A DNA stretch of 17,074 nucleotides, taken from an uncultured bacterium (GTDB taxonomy: Bacteria; Planctomycetota; Phycisphaerae; Phycisphaerales; SM1A02). The position numbers were made by a program, and so were the translations under genes. Of the stretch, positions 8,192-15,289 are shown in pieces. Position 1 is the first letter of the stretch; each line of letters begins with the position of its first letter. Below the pieces are notes generated by a model. That model did not search any database and had not been told where the DNA came from. It worked only from the letters and a program-made list of their open reading frames with translations. The stretch lies in NCBI GenBank assembly GCA_903918555.1, contig CAIXEV010000012.1:1-17074 (forward strand). Direction: 5' to 3'.

Positions 8192-8217
8192 CATCGCGAT
8201 CGCCAGGCCATGTCGAC

Positions 8218-9942
8218 ATGAACCCGATCGCGAAGGCAATGCGGCTCTGGAACACCGTGCGCTGGCTCAAGCCGGTGCAGGTGTACGGTCGCGTGCGCTT
8301 CCGTCTGTCGAAGCCGAAGCCCGACCTTCGCCCAGCGCCGCGCCTGCGCGAGGCGACGGGCCCGTGGGCGATGCCCGCGCGCCGCGCCCAGAGCCTCGTG
8401 ACGCCGACGCAGATGCGCTTCCTCAACGAGGAGCGCGACCTCGATGCGCACGGCTGGGACAGCAAGGACCTCGCGAAGCTCTGGCGCTACAACCAGCACT
8501 ACTTCGACGATCTCTGCGCGTTCGGCGCGGCGGAGCGGACGGAGTGGCACCGCGAGCTCATCGCGCGCTGGATGCGCGAGTGCCCGCCCGGCAAGGGCAC
8601 CGCATGGGAGCCGTACCCGAGCTCGCTGCGCATCGTGAACTGGATCAAGTGGCTGCGCGCCGGCAACGAGCCGCTGCCCGGCATGCTCGACAGCCTCGCG
8701 GCGCAGGTGCGTTTCCTCACCAGGCGGCTCGAGTGGCATCTGCTCGGCAACCACCTGTTCGTGAACGCGAAGGCGCTCATGATCGCCGGGCTCTTCTTCG
8801 CCGGCGACGAGGCCGAGGAGTGGTTCGAGCTTGGCGAGGGCATCCTCCGCACGGAGATTCCCGAGCAGATCCTCGCGGATGGTGGCCAGTTCGAGCGCTC
8901 GCCGATGTACCACGCGCTCGCCGTCGAGGACATGCTCGACATCCTCAACGCCGCGCGCACCTATCCGGCCGCGTGCGACGACGACGATCTGGCGCACCTG
9001 CGCGAGAAGCTGCCGTCGATGCGCGAGTTCCTCCGCGCGATGTGCCATCCCGACGGCGAGGTCGCGTTCTTCAACGACAGCGTGACGGGCGTCGCGCCGA
9101 CGCCCGCGGAGCTCGAGGCCTACGCCGTCCGGCTTGGGCTGCCCGAGGCCGCCGAGCCCGGGCTCGCAGCGCCCGTCGAGCCGGGAAGGCCGGTCTGCCT
9201 TCAGAACCGAAACGGCCCGTGCATGCGCGTGCTGCAGCCCTCCGGCTTCATCCGCATCGATGAGCCGCACCTTGGCGCAGCCGTGATCCTCGATGTCGGC
9301 CCCGTCGGCCCCGACTACCTGCCGGGACACGCACACGCGGACACCCTCTCCTTCGAGCTCTCGCTCGAGGGGCGCCGCGTGCTCGTCAACTCCGGCATCT
9401 CGCAGTACGGCCTCGGTGCCGAGCGGCTCCGCCAGCGCGGCACGGCCGCCCACAACACCGTCACGGTCGACGGCGCCGACAGCTCCGAGGTCTGGGGCGG
9501 CTTCCGCGTGGCGCGGCGGGCGCAGGCGCGGGTGGCGCGGATCGTCGAGCAGGGCGGCCACGGCGCCATCGTCGAGGCCGAGCATGACGGCTACACCCGC
9601 TTCCGCGGCACGGGCGTCCATCGCCGAACCTGGACCTTCGACTACGGGGCAGGCTGCCTCGTGGTCTCCGACGCGATCGAGACGGCCGGGGCGGCTGAGT
9701 CACATTGGCACTTTGCCCCCGGCTTCGAGCTCGCGATCGGGCAGGATCCGACCGTCCTCCGTGCCTCGGACGGCGCATTCACCGTTGAATTCAGGGCTGA
9801 GGGTGCAGAGTGGCGCCTGAGTCAGTCGAAATACTCTCCACAGTTCGGCCTGTCCCTGCCGAACGCAAAGGCCGTGGCCCGGTTCACGGGTCCGGCCGCG
9901 ACTGTCCGCATCGGGTGGCGTTCGTGCACATCCTCTTCCTGA
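8218..9942 (+). CDS. Heparinase II/III family protein (polysaccharide lyase-like)
   Basis: This 574-residue protein starts at the ATG 8218, where family members begin with a short helix followed by 'vrwlkp.Qv..R.rfrl' (seen at residues 15-30). Residues about 60-290 form the alpha-toroid part: KLWRYNQHYFDDL (88-99), LEWHLLGNHLFVNAKAL (171-187) and GGQFERSPMYHALAVEDMLD (222-241). Asn178/His179 and Tyr231 are candidate catalytic residues by analogy with the alginate-lyase and heparinase superfamily. The C-terminal beta-sandwich carries the hallmark GHAHADTLSFELSL (370-383) and RGTAAHNTVTVDG (407-419). No signal peptide is visible, so it may act in the cytoplasm or on a lipid-linked glycan rather than as a secreted degrading enzyme. 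Members beside glycosyltransferases are thought to act on uronate-containing surface glycans. It overlaps the start of the following glycosyltransferase by about 28 nt. Confidence 0.9.
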   Translation: MNPIAKAMRLWNTVRWLKPVQVYGRVRFRLSKPKPDLRPAPRLREATGPWAMPARRAQSLVTPTQMRFLNEERDLDAHGWDSKDLAKLWRYNQHYFDDLCAFGAAERTEWHRELIARWMRECPPGKGTAWEPYPSSLRIVNWIKWLRAGNEPLPGMLDSLAAQVRFLTRRLEWHLLGNHLFVNAKALMIAGLFFAGDEAEEWFELGEGILRTEIPEQILADGGQFERSPMYHALAVEDMLDILNAARTYPAACDDDDLAHLREKLPSMREFLRAMCHPDGEVAFFNDSVTGVAPTPAELEAYAVRLGLPEAAEPGLAAPVEPGRPVCLQNRNGPCMRVLQPSGFIRIDEPHLGAAVILDVGPVGPDYLPGHAHADTLSFELSLEGRRVLVNSGISQYGLGAERLRQRGTAAHNTVTVDGADSSEVWGGFRVARRAQARVARIVEQGGHGAIVEAEHDGYTRFRGTGVHRRTWTFDYGAGCLVVSDAIETAGAAESHWHFAPGFELAIGQDPTVLRASDGAFTVEFRAEGAEWRLSQSKYSPQFGLSLPNAKAVARFTGPAATVRIGWRSCTSSS

Positions 9943-11159
9943 CCGACAACTTTCCCCCTGAAGTCAACGCGCCTGCGAGCCGTACCTTCGAGCATTGCCG
10001 CGAGTGGGTCAAGGCCGGACACAAGGTCACGGTGATCACCTGCGCGCCGAACTTCCCGAAGGGGAAGGTCTTCGACGGGTACCGCAACAAGCTGTGGCAG
10101 CGCGAGAAGCTCGAGGGGATCGAGGTCATCCGCGTGTGGAGCTACATCACCGCGAACGAAGGCTTCGTGCGCCGCATCCTCGACTACCAGAGCTACATGC
10201 TCGCTGCGTTCGTCGCGAGCCTCTTCGTGCGCAAGGTCGATGTGATCGTCGGCACCAGCCCGCAGTTCTTCACGGCGTGCTCGGCGTACGCGGTCAGCCG
10301 CACCAAGTTCCGCCCGTACATCTTCGAGCTGCGCGACCTCTGGCCCGAGTCGATCAAGGCCGTCGGCGCCATGAAGAACGAGCGCGCGATCCGCTTCCTC
10401 GAGGCGGTCGAGATGTTCCTCTACCGGAAGAGCGCCCGCGTCGTCTCGGTGACGCGCAGCTTCAAGGACATCCTCGTGCGCCGCGGCATCGACGCGAGGA
10501 AGATCGAGGTCATCACCAACGGCGTCGACATCTCGCAGTTCAAGCCGCGCGCGAAGGATCCTGAGCTCACCGCAAAGCTCGGCCTCGAGGGCAAGTTCGT
10601 CGCCGGCTACATCGGCACGCACGGCCTCGCGCACGGGCTCGAGACGCTCGTCGAGGCCGCCGAGCGCCTGCGCGGCACGGGCATCGTCTTCCTGTTCCTC
10701 GGCGACGGCGCCCGCAAGGACGCGCTCAAGCAGATGGCCGCCGAGCGGAAGCTCGACAACGCGATCTTCATCGACTCGGTCTCCAAGGCCGATGTCGCGC
10801 GCTACTGGTCGCTCCTCGATGTGAGCGTGATCCACCTGAAGAAGACCGATCTCTTCACGACCGTGATCCCGTCGAAGCTCTTCGAGTCGATGGGCATGGG
10901 CCTTCCGGTGCTGCACGGAGTCGCGGGCGAAAGCGCCGACATCGTGCGCGACGAAGGCGCGGGAATCCCGTTCGAGCCTGAGAATGTCGACGAACTCTGC
11001 GCGGCGCTCTCGCGGCTCAAGTCGAACCCCGCCGAGCTCGACGCGTTCAAGGCCAGCTGCCTGAAGGGCGCGCTCAACTACGACCGCACCGGCCTCGCGC
11101 TGCGCCTCATGCGCATCCTCGAGGATGTCGCCGCGAAGAAGCCGCCGAACGCCGCGTGA
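9915..11159 (+). CDS. WbuB-like glycosyltransferase family 4
   Basis: The start is set at the GTG 9915, giving VAFVHILFLTDNFPPEVNAPA, the normal beginning of WbuB-type GT4 enzymes (414 residues). A longer frame back to 9810 would add 35 low-quality residues inside the heparinase gene; a GTG at 9924 is also possible. N-terminal features include FPPEVNAPASRTFEH, VTVITCAPNFPKGKVFDGY and the acceptor-domain segment FELRDLWPESI. The C-terminal donor domain has EVITNGVDISQFKP (about 198-211), YIGTHGLAHGLETLVEAA and PSKLFESMGMGLPVLHGVAGESADI (about 319-343), which carries the sugar-nucleotide-binding acidic motif. E. coli WbuB transfers an N-acetyl-L-fucosamine in O-antigen synthesis; donor identity here is not readable. 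It is the last gene of the cassette and its stop is 3 bp from the stop of a convergent glycosyltransferase. Confidence 0.9.
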   Translation: MAFVHILFLTDNFPPEVNAPASRTFEHCREWVKAGHKVTVITCAPNFPKGKVFDGYRNKLWQREKLEGIEVIRVWSYITANEGFVRRILDYQSYMLAAFVASLFVRKVDVIVGTSPQFFTACSAYAVSRTKFRPYIFELRDLWPESIKAVGAMKNERAIRFLEAVEMFLYRKSARVVSVTRSFKDILVRRGIDARKIEVITNGVDISQFKPRAKDPELTAKLGLEGKFVAGYIGTHGLAHGLETLVEAAERLRGTGIVFLFLGDGARKDALKQMAAERKLDNAIFIDSVSKADVARYWSLLDVSVIHLKKTDLFTTVIPSKLFESMGMGLPVLHGVAGESADIVRDEGAGIPFEPENVDELCAALSRLKSNPAELDAFKASCLKGALNYDRTGLALRLMRILEDVAAKKPPNAA

Positions 11160-11162
11160 CGC

Positions 11163-12008
11163 TCACACCGGCAGGCCGCGTTCCCTGCGCTCGAGCTCGC
11201 GCATCTTGACGACGATCATGTACTCGTACATCGACTGCAGCTTGCAGTAGGTGTAGCCCGCGCGTCCGTCGAGGAAGCCGCGCTTCAGCACATACATGTA
11301 GAGGAACTTGACGAGCGGCCGCAGCGGCAGGCGGAAGCTGAGCTCCTTCAGCGCGCGCCGACGCTCGAAGCGGTCGCCCGAGAAGAGCGCGCCGAGGCCC
11401 ACGGGCTTCTCGCGCAGCTTCATGCCTTCCATCGCCTCGAACAGGCTGTACTTGTTGTGCTTGTCGAACCACTCCGTGATGCCCTTCGAGAAGTTGTAGT
11501 GCTCGAAGTAGTTGCGGAGATAGCCATGCGGCCCGTCGATCACGGGCACGGGATTCACGAGGCGCTCGAAGCGGATCTTGCCCGGCTTGAAGAACCGCAT
11601 GATCATGCCGGGCGGCATCGCGTGGCGGATCCACTTGCCGAGGAAGTAGTTCTTCCGGCCGCAGTAGAACGCGACCTCGGGCCGCGCGGAATCGCGGGCG
11701 ATTCGCAGGATCTCCTCGCGCAGCTCGGGCGTCATGCGCTCGTCGGCGTCGAGATAGAACACCCAGGGGTTCCTGAACTCGATGTTGTCCATCGCCCAGT
11801 TCTGGTGGCCCGCCCAGTTGTCGAACGGCCGCTCGACGATGCGCGCGCCCTTCGCGCGGGCGATCTCGACGGTCCTGTCCTTGCTCAGGCTGTCGAAGAC
11901 GACGATGTCGTCGAAGCCCGCGAAACCGCCCGCGGGGCCAAGCGCGTCGAGGCATGCGCCGATGTTCGTCTCTTCGTTGAGCGTGAGGATGAGGATCGAG
12001 ATGGCCAT
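11163..12008 (-). CDS. Glycosyltransferase family 2, WaaE/KdtX-like
   Basis: This 281-residue protein begins MAISILILTLNEETNIGACLD, the canonical start of a GT-A fold GT2 enzyme. An in-frame ATG at 12050 would add 14 unlikely residues. The metal- and nucleotide-sugar-binding DXD-type motif is LDADE at residues 86-90, preceded by VVFDSLSKDRTVEIA and RPFDNWAGHQNWAMD, a pattern typical of the WaaE/KdtX group that adds glucose or a related sugar to lipopolysaccharide inner core. The later HGYLRNYFEHYNFSKGITEWFDKHNKYS and the basic C-terminal region (LKRGFLDGRAGYTYCKLQSMYEYMI) also fit this group and suggest peripheral membrane contact. The gene is convergent with the GT4 gene (3-bp gap) and follows the channel gene after 89 bp on the same strand. 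It is probably an envelope glycan enzyme; acceptor unknown. Confidence 0.9.
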   Translation of the reverse strand: MAISILILTLNEETNIGACLDALGPAGGFAGFDDIVVFDSLSKDRTVEIARAKGARIVERPFDNWAGHQNWAMDNIEFRNPWVFYLDADERMTPELREEILRIARDSARPEVAFYCGRKNYFLGKWIRHAMPPGMIMRFFKPGKIRFERLVNPVPVIDGPHGYLRNYFEHYNFSKGITEWFDKHNKYSLFEAMEGMKLREKPVGLGALFSGDRFERRRALKELSFRLPLRPLVKFLYMYVLKRGFLDGRAGYTYCKLQSMYEYMIVVKMRELERRERGLPV

Positions 12009-12069
12009 GCGGGGTCGTCGGAGCGGGTTCGTGCGCGGTGCCGCACCCATTCATCGGCCGAAACAGGGG

Positions 12070-12083
12070 GGGCTCCGCAGCCC
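12070..12083 (-). terminator. Short hairpin between channel stop and GT2 start
   Basis: On the minus strand GGGCT-GCGG-AGCCC forms a perfect 5-bp stem after the channel stop codon, followed by CCCC and TGTTT. A 12-bp palindrome (GCCCGCGCGGGC, 12080-12091) overlaps it. It is weak as an intrinsic terminator and may only attenuate readthrough into the GT2 gene. Confidence 0.25.
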
Positions 12084-12097
12084 GCGCGGGCGTTCCG

Positions 12098-13198
12098 TCA
12101 GCTCGAGCCGAAGTACCTTGCAGCCAGTTTCGCCTTGTCGCCGCTCTCCTCGAGCCCGATCAGCTGCTGGTCGACCGCGCTGCGGAGGGGGCTCGACCGC
12201 GGCAGGACGAAGGCGTACTTGTGCTTCTCGAAGAGCGGCCCGACCTCGGTGACCGGCAGCTCCGGGTGCGCGTGGTCGTAGGCCTCGAGCACGGCCCCGT
12301 CGCTCACGATGCCGGCGACTTGATGCGCAAGCAGCGCCTTCACGGCGTCGTCGATCGACGCGAACGAGTGGGTGGCGAACCCCGCGCGCCAGCAATAGCC
12401 CTCGGAGATCGTCCCCGCGAGCGCGCCGACGGGCTTGTTCCTGAGGTCGTCGACCGAGACCACGCTTCCCGCGGTCGCCTGCGCGGTCATCACCGCGGTC
12501 ACGCTCGAGGTGATGTACGCGACGATGCCGACGCCGCAGACCAGCCAGATCGACGCGAGGATCTTGGTCATCCAGTTCGAGGTGGACACGACCTTGGTCT
12601 TGCCCGACATGGTGATCGAGACCGTGCGGTACAGCGACTCCGCGAAGCCCTCGTGCGTCGTCGCGGGGAACTCCTTGTCGACCCTGCGGAAGACATGCAT
12701 CATCAGCAGGCTGACGGCCAGGAGGACGCCGCCCCCGTAGAGCGCGACCTCGATGTGCCCCCGCTCGACGAGCCCGTTCCACAGCTCGGCGAGCGAGTGC
12801 TTCGGGGCGGTCGTCACCATCACGCGCAGGCCGCCGTCGGCGATCGGGTACGAGAAGTCGACCTTGGCCGCGCGGTCGGCCGTGGCCGAGATGTCGCCGA
12901 CGGCGATGTCGATCTCGCCCTTCGCGGCAGCGTCCACCACCGCATCGAAGTTCGGATACTCGATGAACTCGCTCTTCCGGTCGAGACGCAACGCGACCGC
13001 GCGCCAGAGGTCGATCGCGAAGCCGTCGTACTGCGCGCCCGGCGCGGCGACCTTGGGCCTCTCGACGAAGGAGGGCGACAGCACCACGCCCACCTTGAGC
13101 TGCGGCTCGGACTCCGCGCGCGCGTCGGCGTTTCCGATGGCGAGCGCGGCGAGCGCGATGAGCGCGATGAGCGCGAGGATGGGCTTGCGTGCCGTCAT
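12098..13198 (-). CDS. Prokaryotic glutamate-receptor-like ligand-gated ion channel (SBP_bac_3 domain split by a two-helix pore)
   Basis: This 366-residue protein has the order of bacterial iGluR-type channels such as GluR0: signal peptide (1-27), first half of the ligand-binding domain (about 33-128), helix M1 (about 150-170), re-entrant pore loop (about 184-200), helix M2 (about 212-236), second half of the ligand-binding domain (about 247-365). The ligand-binding Arg of the family is present (ATADR, Arg109), as is the S2 Asp that holds the ligand amino group (VSDGA, Asp300), so an amino-acid-like ligand is likely. The pore loop reads TVSITMSGKTK, not the TVGYGD potassium filter of GluR0, so selectivity is probably different. 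M2 ends YITSSVTAVMT, similar in position to the conserved gating segment of receptors. It lies 18 nt downstream of the DUF6265-like gene, consistent with an operon. A plain ABC-transporter binding protein is excluded by the two membrane helices inside the domain. Confidence 0.88.
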   Translation of the reverse strand: MTARKPILALIALIALAALAIGNADARAESEPQLKVGVVLSPSFVERPKVAAPGAQYDGFAIDLWRAVALRLDRKSEFIEYPNFDAVVDAAAKGEIDIAVGDISATADRAAKVDFSYPIADGGLRVMVTTAPKHSLAELWNGLVERGHIEVALYGGGVLLAVSLLMMHVFRRVDKEFPATTHEGFAESLYRTVSITMSGKTKVVSTSNWMTKILASIWLVCGVGIVAYITSSVTAVMTAQATAGSVVSVDDLRNKPVGALAGTISEGYCWRAGFATHSFASIDDAVKALLAHQVAGIVSDGAVLEAYDHAHPELPVTEVGPLFEKHKYAFVLPRSSPLRSAVDQQLIGLEESGDKAKLAARYFGSS

Positions 13199-13216
13199 GG
13201 TGCGTGGAGCACGCGC

Positions 13217-13852
13217 TCAATCCGCGCGCTTCATCGTGAGTTCGATCACCTGCGGCTGCGCGGGCGCGTCGGGCTTCTTCGGGTCCTTCACCGGCTTCGA
13301 CTCGATGCGCAGGGTCAGGCGGTCGGTGCCGTCCTCGGCCTTGGTGCGCGAGTAGGTCACGCTCGCGAGGTCGGCCGCGTGCGAGGTGGTTCCTTCGCCG
13401 AACTCGCCGTCCTCCACGGGCACGAAGCTCGCGGAGTTGTTCTCCGCCTTCGCGAGCTTGAGGAACATCGGCTCCTTGCGGCGGTCGTCGGTCTCGAACC
13501 GACCGTGGACATGCACCTGGCGCAGCACGATGCCCTTGCCGCCCGAGACGATCTGGGTGAACTCGAAGAAGGCCGGAGTCCCGTCGGGGCGCGTCTGGCG
13601 GAAGCTGCCGAGCATCGACTTGCCGCGCACGGGGAGCCACGACTCCTCGCTCACCATGCCGTTGGGAAGCGTGGTCACCCAATGACCCTCGAGGAACGCG
13701 AGCGGCGCGAGGGCCGCGTCGGGCGTGGCGGGAGTCCGCGGGCCGGGCTTGGCGGCGGGCGCAGCCGGCGCCGCGGGGGCGGGCTGCGCCTGCGGTTCGG
13801 ACTGGACGGCGACGAAGGCGACGGAGAGCGCGAGGGTCAGGGCGAAGTGCAT
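13217..13852 (-). CDS. Secreted DUF6265-like protein
   Basis: The 211-residue product starts at the ATG 13852; a longer frame back to 14074 would run into the divergent gene and lacks a signal peptide at its start. MHFALTLALSVAFVAVQS is a short signal peptide, followed by a Pro/Ala-rich linker to about residue 48. The rest (LAFLEGHWVTTLPNGMVSEESWLPVRGKSMLGSFRQT and FFEFTQIVSGGKGIVLRQVHVHG, among others) matches the DUF6265/DUF1579-like pattern 'l.G.W....g...eE.W....gg.mlG..r', a small beta-barrel fold of unknown role. It is probably periplasmic or extracytoplasmic. A TACCTT box 7 nt before the ATG suggests a leaderless transcript that continues 18 nt later into the channel gene. The shared transcript raises the possibility that this protein affects the channel or its ligand, but nothing in the sequence proves it. 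Confidence 0.8.
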   Translation of the reverse strand: MHFALTLALSVAFVAVQSEPQAQPAPAAPAAPAAKPGPRTPATPDAALAPLAFLEGHWVTTLPNGMVSEESWLPVRGKSMLGSFRQTRPDGTPAFFEFTQIVSGGKGIVLRQVHVHGRFETDDRRKEPMFLKLAKAENNSASFVPVEDGEFGEGTTSHAADLASVTYSRTKAEDGTDRLTLRIESKPVKDPKKPDAPAQPQVIELTMKRAD

Positions 13853-13859
13853 GGCAGGA

Positions 13860-13865
13860 AAGGTA
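13860..13865 (-). promoter_or_regulatory. Candidate -10 box (TACCTT) for the DUF6265-channel operon
   Basis: TACCTT on the minus strand lies 7 nt before the ATG at 13852, a spacing that gives a leaderless or nearly leaderless mRNA. It faces away from a matching box for the divergent M14 gene within a 44-bp gap. No strong -35 hexamer was seen. Confidence 0.45.
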
Positions 13866-13884
13866 GCAAACGGAAGGCTCGCTG

Positions 13885-13890
13885 TACGCT
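13885..13890 (+). promoter_or_regulatory. Candidate -10 box (TACGCT) for leaderless M14 gene
   Basis: TACGCT is followed by 6 nt and the ATG at 13897. The hexamer and the spacing are identical to those of the M28-SBP gene at 1854-1866, 12 kb away. Confidence 0.5.
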
Positions 13891-13896
13891 GCGGCG

Positions 13897-15225
13897 ATGC
13901 AGCCTCTTTCGAACGCGCTTTCGTCCGCGCGCGCCTTGCTCGTCGCGCTCGTGTGGCTCGCGGTTGGACTTCCCGGGGTCGCCTCCGTCGCCTTGGCGCA
14001 GGACGCGTCTCCCGCGACGGCGCCCGCGAAGGCAACGGCAACGGCGAAGGCCGAACTGCAGGCCCGCCGCTCATGGTCGTTCGAGGAGGAAGGCGGCGCC
14101 GTCCGGATCGACAACGAGTTCAGCGGCGCGCGCGTCAACGCGTGCGAGCGGCTTGGTGCGCTCGACTACAAGATCGTGACGAGCCCCGAGAACACGCCGA
14201 TCAACCCGAGCCCCTGGTACGCGTTTCGCGTGACGAGCGCGGTCGAGCGCGACATCACCGTGCGCATCGTGGTCGTCGCCAGCAAGGCGCGCCCGCGGCC
14301 GCGCATCTCCATCGACGGTGGACCGTTCGAGCGCGTGGCGTCAAAGGACTACGAGGGCGGCGAAGGCGCGAAGGAATGCGTGCTGCGGATGCGGGTCGGG
14401 CCGAAGCCGACCCTCGTCGCGAGCAACCACATGATCGGCATCGCGGAGATCGAGGCCTGGACCGACGCGACGACGGCGACTCTTGGCGTGCATCCCCGCG
14501 AAATCGGCCGTTCCGCCGCCGACCGCGCGATCCGCGCGTTCGAGTTCGGCGCGCCCGATGCGCGCGAGGCGATCATCGTGATCGGGCGCCAGCATCCGCC
14601 CGAGGTCGCGGGCACCGTCGGGCTCTTCCGCTTCATCGAGGCGCTCGCGGCCGACACCGAGACCGCGCGCGGGTTTCGCGCACGGTTTCGCGTGCTGTGC
14701 GTGCCGCTCGTGAACCCGGACGGCGTGCACGAGGGACAATGGCGCAGCACGCTCGGCGCGATCGACGCGAACCGCGACTGGGGCCCGTTCACGCAGGCCG
14801 AGACGCGCGTGGTGCGCGACGCGATCCTCGCGTTCGTCCGCGAGCCGGCGCGCACGCCGCGGCTCCTCCTCGATTTCCACGCGACCTCGAAGGACATCCT
14901 CTATGTCCCGCCCGACGACGCGCCGCTCGAGCCGCCGCACTTTGCGTCGCGATGGATCGCTGCGATTTCCGCGCGTTTCCCCGACTACGCCGTCGAGCAG
15001 AACGCGGAGAACAACCTGAAGGAATGGACCTTCAAGCGCTGGGCGTTCGAGACCTTCCGCGCGCCGGGAATCACCTACGAGCTCGGCAGCGCCGCGCCGC
15101 ACGACCGCATCGCACGCATCGTGCCGGGCGCTGCGGAGGAGGCGATGAAGATCCTGCTCGCGGAGCCTGCGCCAGGCGCGGCGGGCGCGGCCGCGCGAGA
15201 GTCGCCCGCGACCGCCACGCCCTGA
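13897..15225 (+). CDS. Secreted M14-family zinc carboxypeptidase-like protein
   Basis: This 442-residue exported protein has a long signal peptide (about 1-35, ending VALAQD) and an Ala/Pro/Thr-rich linker to about 52. Residues about 55-190 look like a beta-sandwich, as found ahead of the catalytic domain in cytosolic-carboxypeptidase-like (M14D) enzymes. The catalytic domain shows His233 and Glu236 (GRQHPPEVAG) as the first two zinc ligands, NPDGVHEGQWR and DANRDWG (Arg293 in the substrate carboxylate-binding position), His328 as third zinc ligand (LLLDFHATSKDILY), and Glu395 as the general base (GITYELGS). All essential residues are therefore present and it should be active, removing C-terminal residues from peptides or possibly peptidoglycan peptides outside the cytoplasm. 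The gene is divergent from the DUF6265-channel pair and has its own TACGCT box. Confidence 0.88.
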   Translation: MQPLSNALSSARALLVALVWLAVGLPGVASVALAQDASPATAPAKATATAKAELQARRSWSFEEEGGAVRIDNEFSGARVNACERLGALDYKIVTSPENTPINPSPWYAFRVTSAVERDITVRIVVVASKARPRPRISIDGGPFERVASKDYEGGEGAKECVLRMRVGPKPTLVASNHMIGIAEIEAWTDATTATLGVHPREIGRSAADRAIRAFEFGAPDAREAIIVIGRQHPPEVAGTVGLFRFIEALAADTETARGFRARFRVLCVPLVNPDGVHEGQWRSTLGAIDANRDWGPFTQAETRVVRDAILAFVREPARTPRLLLDFHATSKDILYVPPDDAPLEPPHFASRWIAAISARFPDYAVEQNAENNLKEWTFKRWAFETFRAPGITYELGSAAPHDRIARIVPGAAEEAMKILLAEPAPGAAGAAARESPATATP

Positions 15226-15274
15226 AATTCCGCCGAAATCGAGGGCTTGGAATTCGGAACACGGGCCCGCCGCC

Positions 15275-15280
15275 TAGCGT
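15275..15280 (+). promoter_or_regulatory. Candidate -10 box (TAGCGT) for the small exported protein
   Basis: TAGCGT lies 9 nt before the ATG at 15290, slightly farther than the 6-7 nt seen at the other boxes, so the 5' leader would be only a few nucleotides long. No Shine-Dalgarno is present in the 9 nt. Confidence 0.35.
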
Positions 15281-15289
15281 TCTCCCTCC

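Noticed and set aside
12098..13198. ABC-transporter substrate-binding protein or potassium channel
   Set aside because: Two membrane helices and a pore loop split the binding domain, so it is not a free binding protein, and the TVGYGD filter is missing, so a potassium channel is not supported.
12038..14179. Very long open frames on both strands (about 700 codons each) over the channel and DUF6265 genes
   Set aside because: They span several well-supported genes, have Arg/His/Asp-rich low-complexity translations and no recognisable domain.
15226..15260. Inverted repeat AATTCC / GGAATT after the M14 stop codon
   Set aside because: The arms are only 6 bp with a long spacer and no T-tract, so it is not convincing as a terminator.
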